The translations under genes and the position numbers were made by a program. The notes under the pieces are model-generated. The model had not been told where the DNA came from and searched no databases. It saw nothing but the letters and a program-made list of their open reading frames with translations. From Marinomonas spartinae (GTDB lineage Bacteria; Pseudomonadota; Gammaproteobacteria; Pseudomonadales; Marinomonadaceae), in the NCBI RefSeq assembly GCF_016461715.1, contig NZ_JAEMUI010000007.1:62001-126000 (forward strand): a stretch of 64,000 bases of DNA, written 5' to 3'. Shown here piece by piece: positions 53,273 through 62,246 of this stretch (its first letter is position 1; each line of letters starts with the position of its first letter).

Positions 53273-54355
53273 ATGCAGCTCAATAAAATCCCAACAACCA
53301 TTGTGACTGGCTTTTTGGGCAGTGGTAAAACAACACTATTATCGAATGTATTAAAGCAAGCCGCAGGCAAACGCATTGCGGTGATTGTCAATGAGTTTGG
53401 CGAGTTGGACATCGATTCCGATCTGCTTCGCTCTTGTCCTCTGGACTGCCCTGAGGGGGTGGAAGAGGGTGGCCAGCGTAGCGATAATGGCTTTTACGAA
53501 TTAGCCAATGGCTGTATTTGCTGTACGGTAGAAGAAGAGTTTCTTCCCGTTATGGAGCAGCTTGTTGCTCGCCGTGGTGATATTGATCATATCCTGATTG
53601 AAACCAGTGGCTTAGCGTTACCCAAACCTTTGGTTCAAGCGTTTAACTGGCCGGGTATTAAAGAACATTGTACGGTCGATGCGGTTATTACCGTCGTCGA
53701 TGGTCCCGCCGTTGCGGCAGGGCGTTTTGCCCATGACGAAGAAAAAGTACAAGCACAGCGCCAAGCAGACGACAGCTTAGACCATGACCCAAGTTTACAA
53801 GAGTTATTGGATGACCAGTTGAGTGCTGCTGACTTGGTGGTGGTCAGTAAAAACGATTTACTGAACGATGAAGAGCGTGCTCGCGTGCAGGCCATTATCG
53901 CCCATGAAGTACCAACAACGGTAAAAACGGTCTACATCGAAAACGGCGAAGCGGCGTTGGATATGTTATTGGGCATTGATGCTGCCACCGAGAGCCGCAT
54001 TGATGAGGTGCATAATCATCATGATCATCATCACGCCCATGGTGAGCACCATGATCATGCCCACGATCATTTTGATTCATTTGTGGTGTCCCTGGGTGAA
54101 GTGTCGTCAGACCTATTGCAAGACACGCTGACGCAACTCATCGAAGAGTACAACATCTTCCGTGTAAAAGGCTTTGCAGCCGTTCATGGCAAGCCAATGC
54201 GTCAAGTGTTCCAAGCCGTTGGTACTCGATTGGATCGCTACTTTGATCGCCTATGGCAACCGGAAGAAGTGCGTAAAACGCAGTTGGTGTTTATCGGCAA
54301 AGGTATTGAGAAAGAGCGCATTGAGAACATTTTGCATGATGCGATGAGCGCTTAA
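53273..54355 (+). CDS. cobW: CobW-type GTP-binding metallochaperone
   Basis: 360 aa. Walker A GFLGSGKTTLL, EFGELDID, the metal-binding GCICC and ETSGLALP are visible; the G4 motif is the SKND variant. A His-rich loop HNHHDHHHAHGEHHDHAHDH at about 245-265 can hold several Co or Zn ions. CobW proteins feed cobalt to the cobaltochelatase, which fits cobN following it. Confidence 0.95.
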   Translation: MQLNKIPTTIVTGFLGSGKTTLLSNVLKQAAGKRIAVIVNEFGELDIDSDLLRSCPLDCPEGVEEGGQRSDNGFYELANGCICCTVEEEFLPVMEQLVARRGDIDHILIETSGLALPKPLVQAFNWPGIKEHCTVDAVITVVDGPAVAAGRFAHDEEKVQAQRQADDSLDHDPSLQELLDDQLSAADLVVVSKNDLLNDEERARVQAIIAHEVPTTVKTVYIENGEAALDMLLGIDAATESRIDEVHNHHDHHHAHGEHHDHAHDHFDSFVVSLGEVSSDLLQDTLTQLIEEYNIFRVKGFAAVHGKPMRQVFQAVGTRLDRYFDRLWQPEEVRKTQLVFIGKGIEKERIENILHDAMSA

Positions 54356-54356
54356 C

Positions 54357-54427
54357 CCCCTCCCAGCCTCCCCCTTGAAAAGGGGGAGGAGCTAGATATT
54401 CCCTCCCCTTGATAAGGGGAGGGGTTA
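54357..54427. repeat. Paired-hairpin intergenic repeat (inverted copy)
   Basis: CCTCCCCCTT-GAAA-AGGGGGAGG and CCCTCCCCTT-GAT-AAGGGGAGGG hairpins; the same family as 268-368 but in reverse order and orientation. A separate TTCCCGC-CTTC-GCGGGAA hairpin follows at 54466-54483. Confidence 0.75.
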
Positions 54428-54517
54428 AGAGAGCGATGTTAAGCTCGTAATGAAAAACCTATAGATTCCCGCCTTCGCGGGAAAACGAGTGAGTACAAGA
54501 AAGCAATTGGAGAAAGA

Positions 54518-57500
54518 GTGCACTTATTAGCAGCCAAACCAGGGGGCTTTGTTGACGATGAAGGGATTGTCGATCTTGGACAAACTCCTGCCGACTTAGT
54601 GATTCTGGCCGCTGCAGATAGTGTGCTCGGTGCGCTTGGCAGTGCCTTGGAGCAATTGTCTGATCAGGGGGCGCTCTTACCTTCGGTTCGCCTTGCCAAT
54701 TGGATGCAGTTGGTGAAACCTGCCGCGTACGATTTATACGAACACAAGGTACTTGATCACGCGAAAGTCGTTGTGGTGTCATTGCTCGGCGGCGAGCATT
54801 ATTGGGCCTATGGTTTTCAGCGTTTACAGGATTGGTCGCGTGCCAAAAGAGGCCGAACCTTCATTGTTGTGCCGGGAGATGATGCGCAAGATCCTTCTTT
54901 AATGAAGGCTTCCACCGCGCAACCAGAAGACGGCCACCGCGTGTGGCGCTATCTGCGCGAAAGCGGCCAAAGTAACTCTCAGCAATTATTGTATTTCCTC
55001 GCGGATCGTTATTTCGATCAGCCTTATCCATGGCAAGAACCAGCCCCTTTACCCAATGCGTTGATTTATCATGGGGGCAGTGCGTCTGGCTTTTTGCAAT
55101 GGTCTCGCCACTATGCTGACGGTTTGGCAGAGGAACGTCCAGTTGTTATTGTGGCCTTTTATCGATCCCATTTACAAAGTGGTAATACCGCCATGTTTGA
55201 TGGCTTGATCGAGATTTTAGAGCAAGAAGGGTTGGTGCCGTTGGCCGTAGCGGTTAGCTCTTTAAAAGACGATGTGTCGGTGGGCTTGATCGAGTCGCTA
55301 GTAGAACGCACTCAAGTCAAGGTGATTCTAAACACCACAGGCTTTGCGGCCAATCGCGTCGGCAGTCCCGATCTGGCTTCTGAGCCGACGGATTTTCAAT
55401 CGGCCTTTGCTGCTCCCATTCCGGTGTTGCAATTGATTCTGTCAGGCAGTACCGAAGAGGATTGGCAAGCACAAACCCAAGGTTTGCGCAGTCGAGATGT
55501 GGCTATGCAAATCGTTTTGCCAGAAATGGATGGGCGCATTATTACGCGTACGGTCAGCTTTAAAGCCTTAAGTCATTACAACGACATTGCTCAAGTGGAT
55601 TTGGTACGTTACGAATTACACCAAGAACGTGCGCGTTTTGTCGCTCAGCTTGCCAAGCGCTTCACTCATTTGGCCTGTAAACCCAATCATCAAAAACGCA
55701 TTGCCTTTGTGTTAGCCAATTACCCCACCAAAGATGGACGTATTGGTAATGGGGTGGGCTTGGATACACCCGCATCGACGGTCAATTTATTAAAAGCGCT
55801 AGAGAGTGCCGGGTATCCGATTGAGAATATTCCCGCTCACGGTAATGCCTTGATTGAAGAATTGCTTGGCGCGGTGACCAATAATCCCAATACCTTGCAT
55901 GAACGAGGCTGTTGGCAAAGCCTCGCCTTAGAAGACTATTTACAATATTTCTATCAACTGCCATTAGAGTGCCAGCATGCCGTTTGGGATCGCTGGGGAC
56001 CACCAGAAGACGATCATAAATGCCGCGAGCAAAATGGCCAACGTCGCATTATGTTGGCGGGCATTCGCTTAGGGGAAACCTTTGTGGGGATTCAGCCCGC
56101 CCGAGGGTTTAACTTGGATCTCGCTGCGAATTATCATGATCCCGATTTGATTCCCCCCCATAGTTATTTGGCGTTCTATTTTTGGCTGCGTCACGTTTAT
56201 CAAGTGGACGCGTTTGTGCACGTAGGTAAACACGGCAACCTTGAATGGTTACCGGGCAAAGGCACGGCTTTGTCAGCGTCTTGCTGGCCGGATATCGCCC
56301 TTGGCCCTATGCCGCATTTTTATCCTTTTATCGTGAACGATCCAGGAGAGGGCGCGCAAGCCAAACGACGTGCACAAGCGGTGATTATTGATCATTTGAT
56401 GCCACCCATGACCCGCTCTGAAACCTATGGAGACATGGCTGAGCTGGAAAATCTCGTCGACGAATATTACCAAGCCATGGGCATGGACATACGTCGAGAA
56501 ACCTGGTTACGCGAACAGATCCTCAACAAAGTCCAAGAGTCCCATTTATTGGAAGAGCTTGTTGGGGTTGAAGCCAGCAATGATGATTCGGTCTTGGAAG
56601 GGTTAGACACCTATTTATGTGACATCAAAGAGGCGCAAATTCGCCATGGTTTGCACCGCTTAGGTGAATTACCAGAAGCCGATAAATTAGCCGATACCTT
56701 AGTGGCCTTGTTGCGTTTACCGCGAGGCAGCGATATGACCAGTCAAGGGATTCTTCATGGGTTGGTAAACGATTTATCATTGGAGCAAGACGGATTTGAT
56801 CCAATGAAAAGTGAGCGCGCACTATGGTTAGGTAATCGGCCTGAACTGTTAGAATCAGTGAGCCAATCGACTTGGCGAACCCATGCCGATACGAAAGAGC
56901 GTTTAGAGCTATTGGCTAAAGCGTTAGTGTTGAGTTACGTCATCGGTGATGAATCGGTAGATGAATTGGCCACAAGACTACCGCAAACAGCGGTGTTATT
57001 GGTCCACAGTAAACAGCGTCTGCTGGAGGCGTTGCGACAAAGTGCCCATAATGAAATACAGGCCTTATTGACTGGTTTAGCTGGTGGCTTTATTCCTCCT
57101 GGACCAAGTGGCGCACCAACCCGAGGTCGGCTGGATACGTTGCCAACGGGGCGTAATTTCTTCTCAGTGGACAATCGGGCGATCCCATCCCCAGCGGCGT
57201 GGGCAATCGGTCAGCAATCGGCCGAAGCTTTAATCCAGCGACATTTGCAAGAGCATGGTGATTACCCGAAAGACTTGGGTTTGTCCGTGTGGGGAACCGC
57301 AACCATGCGAACCGGTGGGGATGATATCGCTCAAGCCTTTGCTCTAATGGGCGTTCGTCCTATTTGGGCACCAGGGTCGAACCGTGTGACCGATTTTGAG
57401 ATTCTATCCTGCATGCAACTCGGTCGACCTAGGGTAGATGTGACTTTGCGGGTATCCGGTTTTTTCCGCGATGCATTTGCTAATGTGATGCGACTGTACG

Positions 57501-58402
57501 ATGCGGCGGTGCAAGCCATTGCGGAGTTTGAAGAGCCCGGAACGGGGAATGTAATTCGTGCTAATGTGCAAGCACGTAAAAGCAAGTTACTTGCTCAAGG
57601 CATGAGCGACGGGCAAGCCAATCGTCAGGCTACTTACCGTGTTTTTGGTAGCAAACCGGGGGCTTATGGTGCAGGGTTGCAAGGTTTGATTGACGAGCGA
57701 TGTTGGGATACCAAAGCGGATCTTGCAGAAGCCTATGTGAACTGGGGCGGTTACGCTTATGGTTCCTATAGTGATGGCACTGATAAAGATAGTGATAATC
57801 ATGGTATTAAGGTCCAGGGCGAAGGCGTAGAAGCGAAAGAAGCGTTTGTTGAGCGTTTGTCTCAGTTGGATGTGGTGGTGCAAAATCAGGATAATCGTGA
57901 GCACGATATTCTCGATTCGGATGATTATTACCAATTTCAAGGGGGGATGACCAACGCGGTGACCACGTTTCGTGGGGAAGCCCCCAGTGTGTATCACAGC
58001 GATCATTCTAACCCCAGTTCACCCAAAATTCGTACCTTGAAAGAAGAGCTTAATCGAGTGGTGCGCTCTCGGGTGCTGAACCCCAAATGGATCGAGGCTA
58101 TGCAAACCCATGGCTACAAAGGCGCTTTTGAAATGACTGCTACGGTGGATTACCTGTTTGCTTACGATGCAACAACCGATCTAGTAGCGGATTACCAATA
58201 TGAGCAGGTGACGGATCGATTATTGCTTGATCCGGACAATCAAGCCTTTATGCGCGATAATAACCCCCATGCGCTTGAGGAAATGGGAGAGCGTTTGTTA
58301 GAGGCGATACAGCGTGGTATGTGGCAGAACGCTGAGGAATACCAGGAAAAAATTCAATCCTTGTTGCTTGATCTAGATCAGCAACAAGAACAACGTCAGT
58401 GA
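54518..58402 (+). CDS. cobN: Cobaltochelatase subunit CobN
   Basis: 1294 aa, GTG start with GGAG 7 bases upstream. The large subunit of the aerobic ATP-dependent cobalt chelatase, which inserts Co(II) into hydrogenobyrinic acid a,c-diamide. The family's VHVGKHGNLEWLPGKG (about residue 570) and ADNIHS-like C-terminal GSKPGAYGAGLQGLI are present. CobS/CobT or ChlI/ChlD-type ATPase partners are not in the window. It is separated from cobW by a repeat element. Confidence 0.97.
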   Translation: MHLLAAKPGGFVDDEGIVDLGQTPADLVILAAADSVLGALGSALEQLSDQGALLPSVRLANWMQLVKPAAYDLYEHKVLDHAKVVVVSLLGGEHYWAYGFQRLQDWSRAKRGRTFIVVPGDDAQDPSLMKASTAQPEDGHRVWRYLRESGQSNSQQLLYFLADRYFDQPYPWQEPAPLPNALIYHGGSASGFLQWSRHYADGLAEERPVVIVAFYRSHLQSGNTAMFDGLIEILEQEGLVPLAVAVSSLKDDVSVGLIESLVERTQVKVILNTTGFAANRVGSPDLASEPTDFQSAFAAPIPVLQLILSGSTEEDWQAQTQGLRSRDVAMQIVLPEMDGRIITRTVSFKALSHYNDIAQVDLVRYELHQERARFVAQLAKRFTHLACKPNHQKRIAFVLANYPTKDGRIGNGVGLDTPASTVNLLKALESAGYPIENIPAHGNALIEELLGAVTNNPNTLHERGCWQSLALEDYLQYFYQLPLECQHAVWDRWGPPEDDHKCREQNGQRRIMLAGIRLGETFVGIQPARGFNLDLAANYHDPDLIPPHSYLAFYFWLRHVYQVDAFVHVGKHGNLEWLPGKGTALSASCWPDIALGPMPHFYPFIVNDPGEGAQAKRRAQAVIIDHLMPPMTRSETYGDMAELENLVDEYYQAMGMDIRRETWLREQILNKVQESHLLEELVGVEASNDDSVLEGLDTYLCDIKEAQIRHGLHRLGELPEADKLADTLVALLRLPRGSDMTSQGILHGLVNDLSLEQDGFDPMKSERALWLGNRPELLESVSQSTWRTHADTKERLELLAKALVLSYVIGDESVDELATRLPQTAVLLVHSKQRLLEALRQSAHNEIQALLTGLAGGFIPPGPSGAPTRGRLDTLPTGRNFFSVDNRAIPSPAAWAIGQQSAEALIQRHLQEHGDYPKDLGLSVWGTATMRTGGDDIAQAFALMGVRPIWAPGSNRVTDFEILSCMQLGRPRVDVTLRVSGFFRDAFANVMRLYDAAVQAIAEFEEPGTGNVIRANVQARKSKLLAQGMSDGQANRQATYRVFGSKPGAYGAGLQGLIDERCWDTKADLAEAYVNWGGYAYGSYSDGTDKDSDNHGIKVQGEGVEAKEAFVERLSQLDVVVQNQDNREHDILDSDDYYQFQGGMTNAVTTFRGEAPSVYHSDHSNPSSPKIRTLKEELNRVVRSRVLNPKWIEAMQTHGYKGAFEMTATVDYLFAYDATTDLVADYQYEQVTDRLLLDPDNQAFMRDNNPHALEEMGERLLEAIQRGMWQNAEEYQEKIQSLLLDLDQQQEQRQ

Positions 58403-58483
58403 TCTTGGGCAGAAGATCTCTTGTAACCTTGCTGGTTGGATTTAGACTACGACTAGCTGAGATGAATAAAGTAGAGAGAAATG

Positions 58484-59740
58484 ATGAGCAATAAAAAACA
58501 GGCCAAAAAGGGCATTATGATTTGTGGTCACGGCAGCCGAGATAAAGACGCTGAACGTGAATTTGGTCTTGTAGCAAAGGGACTCAAAGAACGTTACCCT
58601 GATATTCCAGTGGAATATGGCTTTCTGGAATTTTCTGCACCGAATATTCATATGGGCTTAGACAGTTTGGTGAATCAAGGGGTCGAAGAAATTTATGCCA
58701 TACCGGGTATGTTGTTCGCCGCGACGCACGCCAAAAACGATATTCCTTCCGTTCTGACAACCTACGAAGAAAAGCATCCAGGTTTAAAAATAACCTATGG
58801 CCGTGAATTAGGGCTGCAGGACGACATGATCGAGGCATTTCAAGCACGTATTTATGAATCCCTGTGCTTGGACCCAGAAAACCCGCCCGAAAATCTTTAT
58901 GACACCATGCTGGTGGTGGTCGGACGCGGTACGTCTGATACCTCTGCCAATGCTGAAGCAGCTAAATTAACGCGTATTGTCAATGAAAACATGGGGTTTG
59001 GTTGGGCGGATACCGTCTATTCTGGCGTAACTTATCCCTCTGTCGGAGTGGGTCTTGAGAAGCTACTGAAATTGGGTTTTAAGCGTATTGTCGTGGCACC
59101 ATACTTCCTGTTTACTGGCCGCTTGATCAAACGGATTCAAGGGTATGTGAACAAAGTCGCCGAAGCAAACCCTGAGATAGCCTTCGTTCAAGCCCATTAT
59201 TTAAGTGACCACACGAAAGTCATTGATGCATTCCAACATCGTGTGGAAGAGATCATGCAAGGGGAATTGCCAACGGGTGAAGAAACGCTGATGAGTTCCT
59301 TTAAACGCCGCCTTGCCGCCGGGGAAGTAGATATTCACCATCACCATGCAGAATTTGTTGATCCACAAGATGACACCCAAGGTCCATCGGAGTTCGATAC
59401 TAAGCACTTTACTAACTTAGTTCAGTCCTTGGATCACTCGGAGAAAAAGCACTCAGTGTTACTCAAACATCACGACCATTCTCATGATCACGGTCACTCA
59501 CACAGCCACGCACACGACCATTCTCATAGTCATGATCACTCTCATGGGCATTCCCACGATCACTCACATGGTCACAGCCATGGTGTCTATAAGCACATTG
59601 GTCACCCAATGGGGCCCCGTACCATGATTGGCGAAGGAATTTGTTGCTGTTTTATGAGTCAGTTTACCGATGAGATTTTGGAAGAAGAGAAAAACAAAAT
59701 CGATGGGGATTGCAGCAAAACAGCCTTTGCTCACCGTTGA
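58484..59740 (+). CDS. CbiX-like cobaltochelatase/tetrapyrrole chelatase with His-rich tail
   Basis: 418 aa. Two CbiX-type halves: the first has the complete GHGSRD and ATHAKNDIPSVL motifs, the second (VVVGRGTSD, APYFLFTGRLIKRI) has lost the histidine. Residues about 330-375 are a long His/Asp/Ser-rich stretch, then HPMGPRTMIGEGICCCFMSQF, a cysteine cluster. Long CbiX proteins with His-rich stretches and Cys clusters are known from other bacteria. CbiX inserts cobalt early in the anaerobic route, so its place after aerobic genes is odd. Two ATGs in a row; the second has better spacing. Confidence 0.88.
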   Translation: MSNKKQAKKGIMICGHGSRDKDAEREFGLVAKGLKERYPDIPVEYGFLEFSAPNIHMGLDSLVNQGVEEIYAIPGMLFAATHAKNDIPSVLTTYEEKHPGLKITYGRELGLQDDMIEAFQARIYESLCLDPENPPENLYDTMLVVVGRGTSDTSANAEAAKLTRIVNENMGFGWADTVYSGVTYPSVGVGLEKLLKLGFKRIVVAPYFLFTGRLIKRIQGYVNKVAEANPEIAFVQAHYLSDHTKVIDAFQHRVEEIMQGELPTGEETLMSSFKRRLAAGEVDIHHHHAEFVDPQDDTQGPSEFDTKHFTNLVQSLDHSEKKHSVLLKHHDHSHDHGHSHSHAHDHSHSHDHSHGHSHDHSHGHSHGVYKHIGHPMGPRTMIGEGICCCFMSQFTDEILEEEKNKIDGDCSKTAFAHR

Positions 59741-59772
59741 TCCTGCTAGCGAAAAACGCTTATTTAAACACG

Positions 59773-59800
59773 AAAAACCAGCCTCTGAGCTGGTTTTTTT
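59773..59800 (+). terminator. Terminator of the cobalamin gene run
   Basis: AAAAACCAGC / GCTGGTTTTTTT stem-loop with 6-base loop, 33 bases after the CbiX-like stop. Confidence 0.85.
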
Positions 59801-59887
59801 ATGGGTTGTTTCGTCGGTCAAAAAATAGACTTTTAAATGTCATCTATTTGTGCCATAAACATCAAATGAACAGTAGGAGATCAATCG

Positions 59888-61114
59888 ATGAAGTTTCGTT
59901 TTTTGGTAGGTTTGATGGTGTTATGGAGTGTTGGAGCGCAGGCCAAGTTTGTTCAGTCTGGTATGGAGCTGGTGGATACCATTCCCAGTGGAACCAGTTT
60001 GTCGACGCCTGATTTACGAAATGCTGTCACTGTATGGTGCAGTGAGTTTGATCAGGCAAAAACCGCTATTGATATTGCTCAGTTTTATGTGTCGGGTGAG
60101 CCTAATAGTAAAAATGGTCCTTTACAAAAAGTAATCCAGCATCTAAGAGCTGCGGGTGAGCGTGGTGTTAAAATCCGCTTTTTAATGGATCAACATGGTT
60201 TAGGAATCTCCGATAAAAAGACCATAGCAGAATTAAAAGCCATCCCCAATTTGACGTTTAAATTGATTGATTACAATAAAATTGGTGGTGGTATTATTCA
60301 TGCGAAGTATTTTGTGATCGACGGTGGAAAGAGTGCTTATATGGGCAGTCAAAATTTCGACTGGCGTTCCTTAGAACAGATTCATGAAACAGGCTTGTTG
60401 GTAACCAATACAACCATCGCTCGTGAAATGCAGGCGATCTTTGAGGTGGACTGGATGAATCAAGCGCTGGTTCAGCAAGGCCAACCTCCTATCGTGCTCA
60501 ATACCACGACTGTGCTAGCGGATGAATCTCAACCTGATTATCTGGTTGCTAGCCCAAATGCCTTTAACCCACCTGGAGTGGGGGATTCCCAGAGTGAGCT
60601 GCCACGTCTTTTAGCCAAAGCAAAACACGAAGTCAAAATCATGGTGATGACGTACGCCCCCTTGTCTTATTCGACTCATCGACCACGACCTTATTATCCG
60701 ATCATTGATACCGCCATTCGCGCCGCCGCTCAACGAGGCGTGAAAATTGAGTTAATGGTGTCGAGTTGGAATACGGGCAAACCGGATATTGATTATTTAA
60801 AAAGCCTACAGGTTTTACCAAACATTCAAGTTAAGATTGTGACCTTTCCTCAAGCCAAAGAAGGCTTTATTCCATATGCCCGCGTTTTGCATAGTAAGAC
60901 AATGGAAATTGATCATAAAATCGCTTGGGTTGGGACCAGTAACTGGGAAGGTGGTTACATGGATAATTCACGTAACTTAGAAATGGTGATGCAAAACGAT
61001 GCGATGGCCAATCGTATCGCTGAGTTGCATCAGCAGTTATGGAATAGTCAATACGCTAAGCCATTAGAGGTGGATAAGGATTACCCAACCCCCCATCCTG
61101 GCTCGGAAAAATAA
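59888..61114 (+). CDS. Secreted phospholipase D-like protein (two HKD motifs)
   Basis: 408 aa. A signal peptide (MKFRFLVGLMVLWSVGAQA) directs it to the periplasm or outside. Two HxKxxxxD motifs are complete: IHAKYFVID followed by GSQNFDWRS, and LHSKTMEID followed by GTSNWEGG. These form one active site that cleaves phosphodiester bonds of lipids or nucleic acid. GGAGATC lies 8 bases before the ATG. Followed by a terminator. The substrate is unknown; the group includes cardiolipin synthase-like and endonuclease-like enzymes. Confidence 0.88.
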   Translation: MKFRFLVGLMVLWSVGAQAKFVQSGMELVDTIPSGTSLSTPDLRNAVTVWCSEFDQAKTAIDIAQFYVSGEPNSKNGPLQKVIQHLRAAGERGVKIRFLMDQHGLGISDKKTIAELKAIPNLTFKLIDYNKIGGGIIHAKYFVIDGGKSAYMGSQNFDWRSLEQIHETGLLVTNTTIAREMQAIFEVDWMNQALVQQGQPPIVLNTTTVLADESQPDYLVASPNAFNPPGVGDSQSELPRLLAKAKHEVKIMVMTYAPLSYSTHRPRPYYPIIDTAIRAAAQRGVKIELMVSSWNTGKPDIDYLKSLQVLPNIQVKIVTFPQAKEGFIPYARVLHSKTMEIDHKIAWVGTSNWEGGYMDNSRNLEMVMQNDAMANRIAELHQQLWNSQYAKPLEVDKDYPTPHPGSEK

Positions 61115-61125
61115 ATATTGTTAGC

Positions 61126-61152
61126 CAAAAGGGCCGCTTAAGCGGCTCTTTT
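61126..61152. terminator. Bidirectional terminator between convergent genes
   Basis: AAAAGGGCCGCTT / AAGCGGCTCTTTT stem, near-perfect, between the phospholipase-like and transglutaminase-like genes. Confidence 0.8.
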
Positions 61153-61206
61153 ACTGTTGAACGTTCCGTTACTATTAAAACGATTCGTTACTTGTACGGT
61201 CAGGTT

Positions 61207-62010
61207 TTAGTTTATTGGCTCTGATGTCTTGGTGACTTGAACCTTTAAATCGAGCAATTCCACAGGAGGGCCGAATTGCGTGTAGATGGCAACATCTGCG
61301 GCATCTCGTCCAAAGGCAACCGCCACACGGCCACCAAGCAAGTTCGCTTGAGTGGGATCAAATGTGTACCAACGATCTCCCACATAGGCTTCAAACCAAG
61401 CATGTAGATCCATGGGTTCTAATCCTTCCAGATAGCCCACTACCATGCGTGCCGGAATGGCGAGCGCACGACAGCAAGCAATGCCTAAATGGGCCATATC
61501 TCGACACACACCACGGCCAGCTTCATTGACCTGAGAGGCGCTGATATTCTGCTCCCCTTGGCCTGGTGTGTATTCGATGGCACGGCGAATGTAATCCACA
61601 ATAGCGCAGCATTGGTCGTATCCTGGTGCTAACCCTACTACGATGGATGACGCCATCTCGGTAAAGTGATCGGAATCACAGTAACGACTTGGGTGTAAAA
61701 ACGGCAGTGTGTCGTTTGGTAGTTTTTGTATGTCGACAAAAGGCGCACCTGGCGCTGAATCGGAAGCATCGGCGGTTTCGATTTCCACGGACGTGCGAAT
61801 GGTGAAGTGGCCTGCCGGCGCAACTAAACGTTGGCATAGATTGCCAAATGAATCGGTAAATTCTACCGCTGGCACACTGGGTGACAAAACATACTCTTCA
61901 CGGGCAATCCATTGTTGCATGCCACTACGAGGACGCAGCATAAGCAAAAAGGGGGTAGGGGTTTCAATATAAAACTCAAGAGTACTGGAGGCTTGTAACC
62001 ACATAATCAT
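61207..62010 (-). CDS. Transglutaminase-like cysteine peptidase
   Basis: 267 aa. The C-H-D triad of the transglutaminase fold is visible: [19 protein letters not shown] (Cys), [10 protein letters not shown] (His) and WYTFDPT (Asp). An N-terminal beta domain of about 120 residues precedes it. GGTGGGA lies before the first ATG (a second follows two codons on). No signal peptide. Proteins of this group are often linked to proteasome-like or alpha-E genes, but none is in the window. Function likely a peptidase or amidase. Confidence 0.85.
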   Translation of the reverse strand: MIMWLQASSTLEFYIETPTPFLLMLRPRSGMQQWIAREEYVLSPSVPAVEFTDSFGNLCQRLVAPAGHFTIRTSVEIETADASDSAPGAPFVDIQKLPNDTLPFLHPSRYCDSDHFTEMASSIVVGLAPGYDQCCAIVDYIRRAIEYTPGQGEQNISASQVNEAGRGVCRDMAHLGIACCRALAIPARMVVGYLEGLEPMDLHAWFEAYVGDRWYTFDPTQANLLGGRVAVAFGRDAADVAIYTQFGPPVELLDLKVQVTKTSEPIN

Positions 62011-62246
62011 GTCCCACCGATTGATTGTCTGTTTTTCACACTAACATCTCTTTGCACTAAGCGCTGTTTAATTTTGTGTTTTCTTTGCGGTAGCCGTTAA
62101 ATTCCTATTTCTGGTTAAGAATGCGGATTTTTTTGCTGTTCATTAAAGGATTGCCACAGCTGGCTTGTAGTCCAATCAGTGTCCGTTTAGACTTCAACTT
62201 TGTATCCCAATACGGCATTTTTTGTCATTGTTTTAGGAGAGTTTTC

